A DNA stretch of 39,072 bases, taken from positions 1 through 39,072 of the forward strand of contig JAISRN010000068.1 of the NCBI GenBank assembly GCA_031273605.1, written 5' to 3'. The translations under genes and the position numbers were made by a program. The DNA comes from Spirochaetales bacterium. Its GTDB lineage: Bacteria > Spirochaetota > Spirochaetia > UBA9216. Below are positions 1 through 9,422 of the stretch, one piece after another; the stretch's first letter is position 1, and each line of letters opens with the position of its first letter. The notes beneath the pieces are model-generated. The model was not told the origin of the DNA. It did not search any database and saw only the letters and a list, made by a program, of their open reading frames with translations.

Positions 1-19
1 GCCAAAGGCGAACTTTGGC
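1..19. repeat. Small perfect inverted repeat GCCAAAG-GCGAA-CTTTGGC
   Basis: Direct reading: 7-bp arms, 5-nt loop. Confidence 0.5.
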
Positions 20-53
20 TTGCGCCTTGCGAAACGTGCCATTTTCAGAAGTT

Positions 54-84
54 GCAGTTCCAAAATCTGACATTTTGGAACTGC
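54..84. repeat. Intergenic hairpin repeat, family 1 copy 1 (GCAGTTCCAAAAT-CTGAC-ATTTTGGAACTGC)
   Basis: Perfect 13-bp inverted repeat with 5-nt loop; 27/31 identical to 10596-10626. Confidence 0.85.
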
Positions 85-223
85 CTCAGTCAAAATGAGT
101 TTATATGCGCTGGCCCTGGCCGGGAACTTAGCCCTTGGAAAGCATAGATTCAGGACGCGAAAATGGGTGGCCCCTATGCCCCTTTCGCGGATTTTCGCGC
201 CTTTCGCGGTTCCTCTCTTTTTG

Positions 224-278
224 TCCGTGCCGTCCGTGGTTGATCCCTTCCTCTTTATCCGTGAGGTCCGTGGTTAAT
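224..278. repeat. Dispersed repeat, family 2 copy A (two tandem degenerate units TCCGTGNNGTCCGTGGTTRAT)
   Basis: 224-244 and 258-278 match at 18/21 positions; 258-278 is the exact reverse complement of 17057-17077. Confidence 0.85.
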
Positions 279-1391
279 CTTAACTTGGGAATGGCCACGG
301 CGGCGGGGACCCTTAAAGATTCGGCGGAAAAAATCCCCCGCGGTTACCAGGGGAACCACGAGGTTCTCCACCAGGCCCCAGCGGTAAACGTTTTTTTCCG
401 CAAAGCCAAAGATCCTCTCCAAAGGGAGTTTCTGCCCGTCATCCAGGATAACGGTACCGGAGTACCAGCCAAAAACCTGGTGGGAAGGCCCCTGGGGTCC
501 CTTGGTAAAGCGGTCCATAATGGGGTCCATGCGCATTTCAAACCGGCCGTCGGAGGAGGTAAAGGTCCAGGGCTCAAGCCATAATTTTTGCTTTTCGTTG
601 ACGCAAAAGGTTACCTCTTCCAGTTTGTGAATCCTGCCGTCGTAAAACAGGGCGTTTTCCGTGGCCTCGGAGGTATCGCTCTTTTGATAGTCCCAGCCTA
701 TGTTGAAGCTGAAGGGCCGGCCCCCGACGCTGCCATTCCCCCCGCCCCAGTACGCGTGGGTTTCCCCGGGCCAAACCCCCCGCCCCCAGTCCTGCACCGC
801 AAAGGCCCGGCGGGGATCAAAGGTATGGCGAATCTCCCCCAGGGTAAGCTCCCCCTCCAGAGGGATGTCGGCCCGCTTGTGGGCATAGAAAAATTGCCCT
901 GCCTCTTCGACAAAGGGAAAGTAGTGGCACAGGGTGTCCCCCGGGGGGAGATGCAGGGTTAGGTTAAGGTCCAGGGGATGCTTTCCGTCGTAACGCTCCC
1001 ACCGGGCCTTAAAGAGAATCCTTTCCCGGCCCCCCAAAAGCTCGCAGGACACCCCCGGCGCTCCGTATTTTAAGGAGCCGTAGGCATCCCGGGGCAGTTG
1101 GAGAAGGCTGTCCTTGGGCAGGCAGAGGGAGCCCTTATCCAGGTGGAATTTTTTTTGAAAATCCATAAAACTTAAAGAAAAGGTATGGAGAAGCCCGACA
1201 TCGGCAATAAAGAAACCAATGCCGCAGGTTTCATCGCCGCAGAAAAAATAATGCCATTCTTTAATGCGTTTGGCGGGATGACCAATCTGCTCCCGGTTGT
1301 ACTCCAAAAGGGGAGACCGGGCCCATCCGGATTCGGCAAGCTCCCCGTTGGGCAGCAGGAGGTCGTGGGGGTGGATAATTTCGTGCTGCAT
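255..1391 (-). CDS. DUF2804-like protein (start at MQHEIIHPHDLLL; the longer ORF to 1454 runs into a repeat)
   Basis: Long ORF with VQDWGRGVWPGETHAYWGGGNG...FNIGWDYQ typical of DUF2804; the upstream 21 residues are not convincing. Confidence 0.7.
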   Translation of the reverse strand: MQHEIIHPHDLLLPNGELAESGWARSPLLEYNREQIGHPAKRIKEWHYFFCGDETCGIGFFIADVGLLHTFSLSFMDFQKKFHLDKGSLCLPKDSLLQLPRDAYGSLKYGAPGVSCELLGGRERILFKARWERYDGKHPLDLNLTLHLPPGDTLCHYFPFVEEAGQFFYAHKRADIPLEGELTLGEIRHTFDPRRAFAVQDWGRGVWPGETHAYWGGGNGSVGGRPFSFNIGWDYQKSDTSEATENALFYDGRIHKLEEVTFCVNEKQKLWLEPWTFTSSDGRFEMRMDPIMDRFTKGPQGPSHQVFGWYSGTVILDDGQKLPLERIFGFAEKNVYRWGLVENLVVPLVTAGDFFRRIFKGPRRRGHSQVKINHGPHG

Positions 1392-1449
1392 AGTCCTACT
1401 ATGAAACCTCTCAAGCCCCTTGTCAAGACTCCCCGGAGGGAACCAAGAA

Positions 1450-1480
1450 ATCAACCACGGACCACACAGACGACACGGAC
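1450..1480. repeat. Dispersed repeat, family 2 copy B (ATCAACCACGGACCACACAGACGACACGGAC)
   Basis: Similar to the reverse complement of 224-278; opposite orientation to copy A. Confidence 0.75.
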
Positions 1481-1623
1481 AGGTCCAAGGTCCAATCTTT
1501 CTTACCCCGTCTTTTAGCCGTTTAGGGGCTTAACTATTCCCGGCTGCTGGAAGCCGCTATAAAGGAGTCCTTGGGAATTGCCTCCCGGGGAAGGAAGGGA
1601 AAACTCCCCTCCCCCCGTAGGAT

Positions 1624-2547
1624 TTAGGGAAGGTCCCAGAGCCAGGTAGAGAGGTAGCGCTCCCCAGTGTCGGGGAGAATCACCACGATGGTTTTGCCCT
1701 TATTCTCCGGCCGCTGGGCCACCGTGAGGGCCGCTTCCAGGGCGGCGCCGGAGGAAATGCCCACCAGGATCCCCTCCTCCTTGGCGGCCCGCCGGGCGGC
1801 GTAGGCGGCCTTGGCGTCATCGGTTTGGTAGATTTCGTCCACCAGGTCCGGGGAGTAAACCTGGGGCACAAACCCGGCGCCGATGCCCTGAATTTTATGG
1901 GGCCCCGGCTGTCCGCCGGAGAGAACCGGCGAGGCGGCGGGTTCTACGGCAATGAGCTTTATGGAAGGCTTTTTGTCTTTGAGGTACTTTCCCGCGCCGG
2001 TTATGGTGCCCCCGGTGCCTACCCCGGAAATAAAAATATCCACGGCCCCATCGGTGTCCCGCCAAATTTCCGGGCCCGTGGTTTTTTCGTGTATTTGGGG
2101 GTTGGCGGGGTTATTGAACTGCTGGGGGATGAAGGAATGGGGAATCCCCGCCGCCAGTTCCTCCGCCTTGGCAATGGCGCCCTTCATGCCCTTGGCCCCT
2201 TCCGTTAATTCCAGTTCGGCCCCCAGGGCCTTCAGCAGTTTCCGCCTTTCCAGACTCATGGTTTCCGGCATGGTGAGGATGAGCCGGTAGCCCTTTACGG
2301 CGGCCACAAAGGCCAGGCCGATTCCGGTGTTCCCGCTGGTAGGCTCGATAAGGACGGTTTCTCCGGTGATTTTCCCCGCTTTTTCCCCCTCTTCAATTAA
2401 AGCCAGGGCGATCCGGTCCTTCACGCTGGAAAGGGGATTGAAAAATTCCAGCTTGGCATAGATAATGGCGCCGCCCTGGTTTATCCGGTTAATTTTTACC
2501 AGGGGGGTATTGCCCACAAGATCCGTAATTTTGTCTACTCTTGCCAC
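1624..2547 (-). CDS. cysK: Cysteine synthase A (O-acetylserine sulfhydrylase)
   Basis: [20 protein letters not shown] (PLP Lys), [35 protein letters not shown] start preceded by AAGGAG. Confidence 0.95.
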   Translation of the reverse strand: MARVDKITDLVGNTPLVKINRINQGGAIIYAKLEFFNPLSSVKDRIALALIEEGEKAGKITGETVLIEPTSGNTGIGLAFVAAVKGYRLILTMPETMSLERRKLLKALGAELELTEGAKGMKGAIAKAEELAAGIPHSFIPQQFNNPANPQIHEKTTGPEIWRDTDGAVDIFISGVGTGGTITGAGKYLKDKKPSIKLIAVEPAASPVLSGGQPGPHKIQGIGAGFVPQVYSPDLVDEIYQTDDAKAAYAARRAAKEEGILVGISSGAALEAALTVAQRPENKGKTIVVILPDTGERYLSTWLWDLP

Positions 2548-2559
2548 GTTAAACTCCTT

Positions 2560-2608
2560 ATACTTAGTATTTACATGATAATTATAATATATAATGGCCC
2601 CAGGTCAA
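2560..2608 (-). promoter_or_regulatory. cysK promoter TTGACC-16-TATAAT with palindrome ATACTTAGTAT just downstream
   Basis: Minus strand: TTGACC (2608-2603), 16-nt spacer, TATAAT (2586-2581), 11-bp palindrome at 2570-2560, then RBS and GTG. Confidence 0.65.
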
Positions 2609-2815
2609 GTTCTTTTTCCCCAAAACCCGTAAATTCCCGCAAAAAGTTTCACCGGAGGTCATTTTGAACCGGCAAAATGCCATCTTGTTCAGATAAAAGC
2701 CCTATGCTATACTTGCAGATCAAATGATGAGAAAAATCGGCCGGCTAAAACTGTTTTTTTCCTCCCCCCCCGAAAAACCCCTTCCCCCCGGCATGACCGT
2801 TAGGAGAGGGCGCCC

Positions 2816-5605
2816 TTGAAAAAACTAAAGGGCATCCGTACCCGGCTTTTTTCTAGTATCGGCGCCTTAACTCTTTTATTTGTGATTATCCTAATTGTTT
2901 TAGGAATAGCGGTTATGGGGTTTATCGCCGACGGCCTTTTGGTCCGCACCATAGAGCCCCTGACCCGCAGCGCCGCGGTAAGCCTGGAAAATGACATTCA
3001 GGCCATGGCCGCCCGGCTGGAACTGCTGGGGGAGGCCTTCTTTCCCCAGGGCGCCCCGGATTTAGCCCCCGATTCGGCGCTTTTGGAGCAATCCCTGGCC
3101 GGGGGGGGGCTTGTCTGGCTGGGTTTTTACTCTCCCCAGGGGGTCCTTCTTTCCGGCAGCCCCGCAAGCCCGGCAAGCCTTACCGAAACTACCCTTCACC
3201 CCCAGCCGGACCGGAATAGGAAGTTGGTTTTGGGAGACATTCTGCCGGGCCCCTCCGGTCCGGAGCTTACCCTGGGGATTCCCCTGGAGGACCGGGGGAG
3301 GCTTGAGGGCTTCCTAACGGGCTGCTTTGTTTATCAAAATCTTAACCGAATTTTATCGGCCATGGCCCTTTCGTTTCAGGAAAATGTCTTCATCATTGAC
3401 CACGAAGGGCGCTTGAAGATTCCGGAAAACCAAACCCCCCAGGGAAGGGTTCCCCTTCAGCTTGTCCTCACCGAACCGGCGGTCCGGGAGGTTGCCGGCG
3501 CCATGCTTAGGGAGCAGGAGGGCAGCCGCTGGATACGGGTTTCCCAGGGAAGGTTCCTGGCCAGTTACAGCCCCGTCCGAAACGCCCGCTGGTCCTTGGG
3601 GATTCTGGTTCCCCCCCCTAGTTCTTTCCTCCCCCTTCACCGGATGGCTTTTTGGGGCTCCCTGGTATTCCTTGTCTGCCTTATTTTTTTTGCTTTTATT
3701 TCCAATGCTATTTTGACATCCCTCCTGACCCGGCCTTTGGGAACCATTACCGAACAGGCCCGCAGCCTGGCCGAGGGGAACTTTGAACCCATCGAAGCCA
3801 AGGCGCTCACCGCCCGGCATGATGAAATTGGAATTCTAAGCCGGACCTTTAACACCATGTCCGGGGCCATTGAGGAATTGATGGAAAGGGCCAACCAAAT
3901 AACCCAGGCGGCCCGGTCCGGCCGGCTGGAGGAACGCTGCGATCCCCTCACCCTGCCGGGGAGCTACCAAAAGATTGCCGCGGATTTTAACGCAACCCTG
4001 GATCAGGTCTGCCTTCAGTTAGAATCGGTTCCCGACGCCCTGGCCTTTTTTGATCTTAGGGGAACCATGCTGTACCGCAACCGGATTATGGAGGATTTTC
4101 TCATCCGCCATGAGCTGCAATGCCCGGACCCGGAAAGGCTGGCCCGGATTCTCTCCGGAGGGGAAAGGGGCGAGTTTAATTCGGAGATTCTGAATTTTCT
4201 AAGCCCCGAAAAAACCTTTCCCGACACCTACACATCATCGGTGGATCTGCCGGGCTACGACATTATCTCCTACCACCTTCCCCCGGAGGAGGTTCAGGAA
4301 GATTCCGGCTCTCAGGAGAATAATTACCGGAACACCGGGGCAGGCAACTATCTCTTAACCCTTAAAAAAATTTCCGTTGACGGCGGACAGCCCTGCGTCA
4401 TGCTTATTTTAAGCGACGTTACCATGCTTATCCGGTCCAAACTGGATGCGGAATCCGCAAGCCAGGCAAAGAGCGATTTTCTCTCCCGGATGAGTCACGA
4501 AATTCGAACTCCCCTAAACGCCATTATCGGGATGACCCAGATTGCCAAGAGTACGGACCAGGGGGACAAAATCAAGAATTGCCTTGCCCAGATTGAAAAC
4601 TCCTCCAACCACCTGATAGGAATCATTAATGATATTTTAGATTACAATAAAATTGAATCGGGAAAGCTGTCCCTGGACGAGGACTATTTTGACCTGAGGG
4701 CTAACTTGGATTTTGTGGTTTCCATGATGTCCCCCAAGGCCAGGGAACGGGGCATAGATATTCACTTAAGCATTTCCAACCTTACCCACAGCTACATCCA
4801 TTCCGATTCTTTAAGGCTTAACCAGGTGCTGATTAACATTCTCTCCAATGCGGTTAAATTCTCTCCGGAAAAAAGCTCCATAGAACTTAATGCCAGGGAG
4901 ATGGAGTACCAGTCGGGATTTGCCCGGTTTTACTTTGAAATTGTGGACCACGGCATCGGCATCAGCGAAAAAAAAGCGGCCAAGCTGTTCCGCCCCTTTG
5001 AACAGGCGGACGGAAGCATTACCCGGAATTACGGAGGCACCGGTTTGGGCCTGGCGATAAGCAAAAACCTGGTGGAAATGATGGGGGGCAGCCTTAACCT
5101 GCAAAGCAGGGAAAATGAGGGCAGCGCCTTTAGTTTTACCATCGTTTCCCCGGCCCAGATTCCCCCCCGGACCGAGGCTCCCCGCTCTCCGGGGGAAACA
5201 AAGCCGGAGGTTTACGATTTTACCGGAAAACGCTGCCTGGTGGTGGACGACATTGAGATTAACCGGGAGATTATTACGGAACTCCTCTCCGATACGGGAA
5301 TCCTTATTGAGTGCGCCGGCAACGGTCAGGAAGCGGTGGACCTTTTTCGGGACTCCCCCCCCGGCTATTTTGACCTGGTTTTGATGGATATGCAGATGCC
5401 GGTGATGGACGGCTGCACCGCCACCCGGGCCATCCGCTACCTGGGCCGGGAGGATTCCGAAACTATCCCGATTATCGCCATGACCGCCAACGTGATGCAG
5501 GAAGACATCCGAAAGGCCATGGAATCCGGAATGGACGCCCACCTGGGCAAGCCCATTGAACTTGATGCGATGTATAAAGTACTCCAGGAGCACCTTACCT
5601 CTTAA
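2816..5605 (+). CDS. Membrane-bound hybrid sensor histidine kinase (TM - extracytoplasmic sensor - TM - HAMP - HisKA - HATPase - REC)
   Basis: FLSRMSHEIRTPLNAIIGM H-box, GTGLGLAISKNLVEMMGG G-box, REC with LMDMQMPVMDG; hydrophobic segments near residues 12-38 and about 280-300. TTG start. Confidence 0.9.
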   Translation: MKKLKGIRTRLFSSIGALTLLFVIILIVLGIAVMGFIADGLLVRTIEPLTRSAAVSLENDIQAMAARLELLGEAFFPQGAPDLAPDSALLEQSLAGGGLVWLGFYSPQGVLLSGSPASPASLTETTLHPQPDRNRKLVLGDILPGPSGPELTLGIPLEDRGRLEGFLTGCFVYQNLNRILSAMALSFQENVFIIDHEGRLKIPENQTPQGRVPLQLVLTEPAVREVAGAMLREQEGSRWIRVSQGRFLASYSPVRNARWSLGILVPPPSSFLPLHRMAFWGSLVFLVCLIFFAFISNAILTSLLTRPLGTITEQARSLAEGNFEPIEAKALTARHDEIGILSRTFNTMSGAIEELMERANQITQAARSGRLEERCDPLTLPGSYQKIAADFNATLDQVCLQLESVPDALAFFDLRGTMLYRNRIMEDFLIRHELQCPDPERLARILSGGERGEFNSEILNFLSPEKTFPDTYTSSVDLPGYDIISYHLPPEEVQEDSGSQENNYRNTGAGNYLLTLKKISVDGGQPCVMLILSDVTMLIRSKLDAESASQAKSDFLSRMSHEIRTPLNAIIGMTQIAKSTDQGDKIKNCLAQIENSSNHLIGIINDILDYNKIESGKLSLDEDYFDLRANLDFVVSMMSPKARERGIDIHLSISNLTHSYIHSDSLRLNQVLINILSNAVKFSPEKSSIELNAREMEYQSGFARFYFEIVDHGIGISEKKAAKLFRPFEQADGSITRNYGGTGLGLAISKNLVEMMGGSLNLQSRENEGSAFSFTIVSPAQIPPRTEAPRSPGETKPEVYDFTGKRCLVVDDIEINREIITELLSDTGILIECAGNGQEAVDLFRDSPPGYFDLVLMDMQMPVMDGCTATRAIRYLGREDSETIPIIAMTANVMQEDIRKAMESGMDAHLGKPIELDAMYKVLQEHLTS

Positions 5606-7328
5606 TTAAGTTTTCCGGCAGGAACCGCAAAAGGCAGTCGGAAAGGGTTTTGGTTTCCATGGGCTTGGAGAGGAGGCTGTTAAAACCGGCGGCTAAAAAC
5701 ATCTCCCTGGCGCCGGAGACAACGTTGGCCGTGAGGGCCACAATGGGCACCACCCGGTTCCGCCCCCCCTGGGAGCGGATGGTTTGGACCGCGTCTATCC
5801 CGTCTATTTCCGGCATCATGTGATCCATGAGGATGAGATCGTAATTTTGGCCGGCGGCCTTTTCGATGGATTCAGCGCCCCCCCGGGCTATGTCCGGGTT
5901 GATTCCAAAGGCATTCAGCATAAAAGCGGCTATTTCCAGATTAATCTCAATGTCATCCACCAGGAGAACCTTGGCTTCCGGGGCGGTAAAGTCAATGGCC
6001 TGCTTTTCTTCTCCGGGCAAATTTTCAACCCCCCCCTTCCTGACGGGCAGGGTAACGGTAAAAACCGAACCGGCGCCGTAGCGGCTGGCCACGGTAATTT
6101 CCCCGGACATCATGTCGCAGAGCCGTTTGGTAATGGCCAAACCCAGGCCGGTCCCCTGAACCTGCTTGTTCCTGACCTGATCCAACTGCTCAAAGGCGGC
6201 AAACAACCGGGGGATGGCCTCGGTCTTGATGCCTATCCCCGTATCCTCGATGACGAATCGGAGGATCACATCGGCGGAGGCGGCCTCTCCTTCCTTCCCG
6301 GCCCGGTCCTCCGGGGGGGCGGAGACATCCACCCGGAAGATCACCCCGCCCTGCTCGGTGTACTTGAGGGCATTGTTGAGCAGGTTGGTTAAAATCTGGC
6401 TTATCCGCTTGGCGTCTCCGTGGACCACCTGGGGAAGGCCGGGGTCAAAAAAACACTGAAAACTTAAATCCTTTTCCGGGAAAAGCAGGGCAAACATTTC
6501 CTCGATCCGGGCCAGAAGATCCCCCAGGTTAAACCACTCCAGGATAAGCTCCAGTTTTCCCGCTTCGATCTTGGAAAAATCAAGAATATCATTAATTAGG
6601 CTTAACAGAACATGGGAGGAGGTTCTGATATTTTTCAGGTAGTTAAGCTGTTCCGGTTTAAGCCCCCCGGCTTCCATCATGGCGGAGATGCCGATGATCG
6701 CGTTAAGGGGGGTCCGCAATTCATGGGACACGGTGGCCAGAAAATCGGACTTGGCTTTGTTGGCCTGTTCGGCTTCCTGCTTGGCCCGCAGCAGATCCGT
6801 GGAGTCGTAAAAAAGAAACATGGCCCCGTTGTCTTCGCCCTTGTCGTTAATCATGGGGCTTATCTGGACAGCGTAGTCCCTGGGGTTCCCCTTGCCGCTA
6901 AAGTCGATGGGGCGCTGCAGATCGATGCGGCTGTTTTGATCCTGCCCCTTATAAATATCATCCGCCAGGGCCGTAAATTTTTCATCGGTAAAGCGGAGTA
7001 AAATATCCCGGTAATGGACCCCGGCAATCATGCCAAATCCCGGAATGCCTGATATTTTAAGAAAAATGTCGGTGCAGTAGACTATTTTTCCTTCGCCGTC
7101 AAAAAGCATGATGATGTCCGGGCAGTTTTGCAGAAGAAGGTTCATGTACTGTTCCAGTTGGGAACTTTTGTCTTCGACAATTTTGCGCAGATTATCCTTG
7201 GCGGCGGCGGCAATCCTATTCCGCTCAATCGTTAGGTTGGCAAGGTTTAGGTGACGTTCCAGTTTTTTTATGGTCAGCCGGGCTTCATTTAACAGAACCT
7301 CGGCATCCCCCCTGTTGTTATCGTCCAT
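5595..7328 (-). CDS. Cytosolic PAS-containing hybrid histidine kinase (HisKA - HATPase - REC)
   Basis: SDFLATVSHELRTPLNAIIGI H-box, GTGLGLAITKRLCDMMSG, REC with LILMDHMMPEIDG; no TM segment seen. Confidence 0.9.
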   Translation of the reverse strand: MDDNNRGDAEVLLNEARLTIKKLERHLNLANLTIERNRIAAAAKDNLRKIVEDKSSQLEQYMNLLLQNCPDIIMLFDGEGKIVYCTDIFLKISGIPGFGMIAGVHYRDILLRFTDEKFTALADDIYKGQDQNSRIDLQRPIDFSGKGNPRDYAVQISPMINDKGEDNGAMFLFYDSTDLLRAKQEAEQANKAKSDFLATVSHELRTPLNAIIGISAMMEAGGLKPEQLNYLKNIRTSSHVLLSLINDILDFSKIEAGKLELILEWFNLGDLLARIEEMFALLFPEKDLSFQCFFDPGLPQVVHGDAKRISQILTNLLNNALKYTEQGGVIFRVDVSAPPEDRAGKEGEAASADVILRFVIEDTGIGIKTEAIPRLFAAFEQLDQVRNKQVQGTGLGLAITKRLCDMMSGEITVASRYGAGSVFTVTLPVRKGGVENLPGEEKQAIDFTAPEAKVLLVDDIEINLEIAAFMLNAFGINPDIARGGAESIEKAAGQNYDLILMDHMMPEIDGIDAVQTIRSQGGRNRVVPIVALTANVVSGAREMFLAAGFNSLLSKPMETKTLSDCLLRFLPENLIKR

Positions 7329-7346
7329 TTTGGTCCGCCGGGTTCA

Positions 7347-8504
7347 CTATAAGACGCAGATCACCATAGTATCGTTGTGGCTGCGGTTGGTTAGGCTGTT
7401 GTCCTTTCCGTAAACCGGGCAGATCTCGGTACCGCAATAGGCCATGTGAAAGGGGGTTTTATCCAGAATCTGCCGGGCCAGATCCATCTCTCCCGTGGTA
7501 TTGAATCCCTGGGCAAAATACCGGCCCACACAGGAGAAGATCAACAGACTCCGGTCTTCCCTGCCATCCAGGGCCTGCCTAAGCACCTTGCCGGTGGTTT
7601 CTTGAATCTCCTTGGCGTCCAGGGCCCCCACGGTTAAAACGGAACCCTCGGGCATCTTGCCCCCGCACACCGCCGAACCGTCCGGGGTAATGGCAAACAT
7701 CACCCGGATTACCGGCTGGGTTCCATCGTTGTAATCCAGAATAAAGGGATAGGAGTTGATCCCCTGGATAACCCCCTTCTCGTCCTTTTCCAGCCCCAGG
7801 GAAACCAGATAGTCCGCCACCGAAATTCCGTTAACCTCTTTAAGCTGATTCCCCCGGGAGGCGGTGATGACCCCCTTCTCCCGAAAGGCCTTTTCTTCGG
7901 GGATGCCGCCGATAAAAAACCGGGGTTCCAGTTTTCCGTAACACAGGACAAAAGCATAGCCGTCCCGGAACGCCCGGCCGTCGTAGAGGGTTTGGGATTC
8001 CCGGTAGTCCGGGTTATGATCCACCGACAGGGCGCCGAAATTCGGCACTCCCCCGGTAATGGCGTCCCAGGATTCCACGAAGAAATCGGCGGAAACCCCG
8101 ATTAAAAGGGGAGCGAAACTCAGCATAAGGGAAGGCCGGTCCTGCCGGGTTTGGGCAATTTTGTCGTAGGCGGCCCGGAAGGGGGCGTCATCCTCGCCGG
8201 TAACCGGAACGGCCAGGCCGGTAACAAATTCAACATCATCGCTGGTGAGGACCGTGAGGATCAGGATCACATCCCCCTGGCCGTCGGGCCCCGAAGCCCC
8301 TAGGGTGGTGGTTCCCACCAGGGAAAAGGGCAGTTTTTCGGCCAGCAGCGCCCAGGTTCCGGAACCGATAAAATCCGCAAAGCAGGAGACGATGCCCACG
8401 CTGTGCTTCTTTAAGGGCTTGACCTTTAGCTGATCCAGGAGCGAAGAAACAGCCCCCTCGACATCATCCGGGTCCTGGGTAAAAGCGGTTATGGTGGTTA
8501 TCAT
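7347..8504 (-). CDS. FIST N/C domain sensory protein
   Basis: FIST-like layout: N-terminal GIVSCFADFIGSGTWALLAEKL...VGTTTLGASGPDG, C-terminal EVNGISVADYLVSLGL...RSLLIFSCVGRYFAQG. Confidence 0.8.
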   Translation of the reverse strand: MITTITAFTQDPDDVEGAVSSLLDQLKVKPLKKHSVGIVSCFADFIGSGTWALLAEKLPFSLVGTTTLGASGPDGQGDVILILTVLTSDDVEFVTGLAVPVTGEDDAPFRAAYDKIAQTRQDRPSLMLSFAPLLIGVSADFFVESWDAITGGVPNFGALSVDHNPDYRESQTLYDGRAFRDGYAFVLCYGKLEPRFFIGGIPEEKAFREKGVITASRGNQLKEVNGISVADYLVSLGLEKDEKGVIQGINSYPFILDYNDGTQPVIRVMFAITPDGSAVCGGKMPEGSVLTVGALDAKEIQETTGKVLRQALDGREDRSLLIFSCVGRYFAQGFNTTGEMDLARQILDKTPFHMAYCGTEICPVYGKDNSLTNRSHNDTMVICVL

Positions 8505-8550
8505 GGTTCATCATATCCCTAAGCGGGGGGGAAGATCAACCGTCGAACCC

Positions 8551-8985
8551 TTAAATGAAATACATAAAGTCCCTGTCCGCATTGGGGGAAGCGGCCAGGG
8601 CGGCCAGGGTATACTTGCCGATGACCCCGGCTATGCAGAGGTCGAGCTTATCGTAAACCATCCGGCGGAGGCACATCCTTAGCCGGTTTTCCTGAACCCC
8701 CGGAGGAAGGGGTTCCGCCACCAGCAGGTCTCCCTCCAGACACTGGAGCACATCCTTCATCATAATTTCCTCCGCCGGCCGGGCCAGGGCATAGCCCCCG
8801 GAGGCCCCTTTGACGGAGCGGATAAAACCGGAGCGGCGCAGTATCACCGCCACCTGTTCCAGATACCGTACCGAAATGTCCTGCCGCTGCCCCACCGAAG
8901 CTAGGGTAACGTGGGATTCCGAGGCATGCTCCGTTAGATCCACCAGAAGCTGGAGACCGTACTGTCCCCGGGTTGAGATTTTCAT
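8551..8985 (-). CDS. Rrf2 family transcriptional regulator (cluster-Cys motif degraded)
   Basis: MKISTRGQYGLQLLVDL...ISVRYLEQVAVILRRSGFIRSVKGASGGYALARP is the Rrf2 wHTH signature. Confidence 0.9.
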   Translation of the reverse strand: MKISTRGQYGLQLLVDLTEHASESHVTLASVGQRQDISVRYLEQVAVILRRSGFIRSVKGASGGYALARPAEEIMMKDVLQCLEGDLLVAEPLPPGVQENRLRMCLRRMVYDKLDLCIAGVIGKYTLAALAASPNADRDFMYFI

Positions 8986-9410
8986 ATCACGTACTCCCGA
9001 TCCATGGCTTCGCAGGATTGAACCAGGTCTTCCAGGGTAATGCCGTCTATGAGGTTGTTTATGGCCAGATAAAGCTCCTTCCAGGCCAGGCGGCGCTGGC
9101 AGCTATCTACCCTGGGGCAGGGGGCGCCGGTGAGGCACTCCACCGGTTCCAGGGAGGACTCCGCCGCCCGGAGGATGTCCCCCACCGAAATTTCCGCCGG
9201 AGGCTTGCCCAGAAAGTAGCCCCCCCGGGGGCCCCGGATTCCCCGGACAATGTCTACCCCCCGGAGGGGAATGAAAAGCTGCTCCAGGTAGCCGTCGGAC
9301 AGTTCGGTACTTTCGCCAATCTGCCGCAGACTGGCATACTCATTGGGGGGAAGAAAGGCCAGGTATAAAAGGGCCTCCAGGGAATAGCGTCCTTTAGTTG
9401 AAATTCTCAT
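8982..9410 (-). CDS. Rrf2 family transcriptional regulator with IscR-type C-x5-C-x5-C motif
   Basis: MRISTKGRYSLEALLYLA...YLEQLFIPLRGVDIVRGIRGPRGGYFLGKP; CLTGAPCPRVDSC. Confidence 0.9.
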   Translation of the reverse strand: MRISTKGRYSLEALLYLAFLPPNEYASLRQIGESTELSDGYLEQLFIPLRGVDIVRGIRGPRGGYFLGKPPAEISVGDILRAAESSLEPVECLTGAPCPRVDSCQRRLAWKELYLAINNLIDGITLEDLVQSCEAMDREYVI

Positions 9411-9422
9411 GGTTTCCTCCCG

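Noticed and set aside
1392-1454. N-terminal extension of the DUF2804 ORF
   Set aside because: Runs into repeat copy B region; ATG at 1391 begins the coherent protein.
4811-5593. 260-aa minus-strand ORF
   Set aside because: Antisense to the kinase and REC domains of the 2816-5605 gene; no protein-like motifs.
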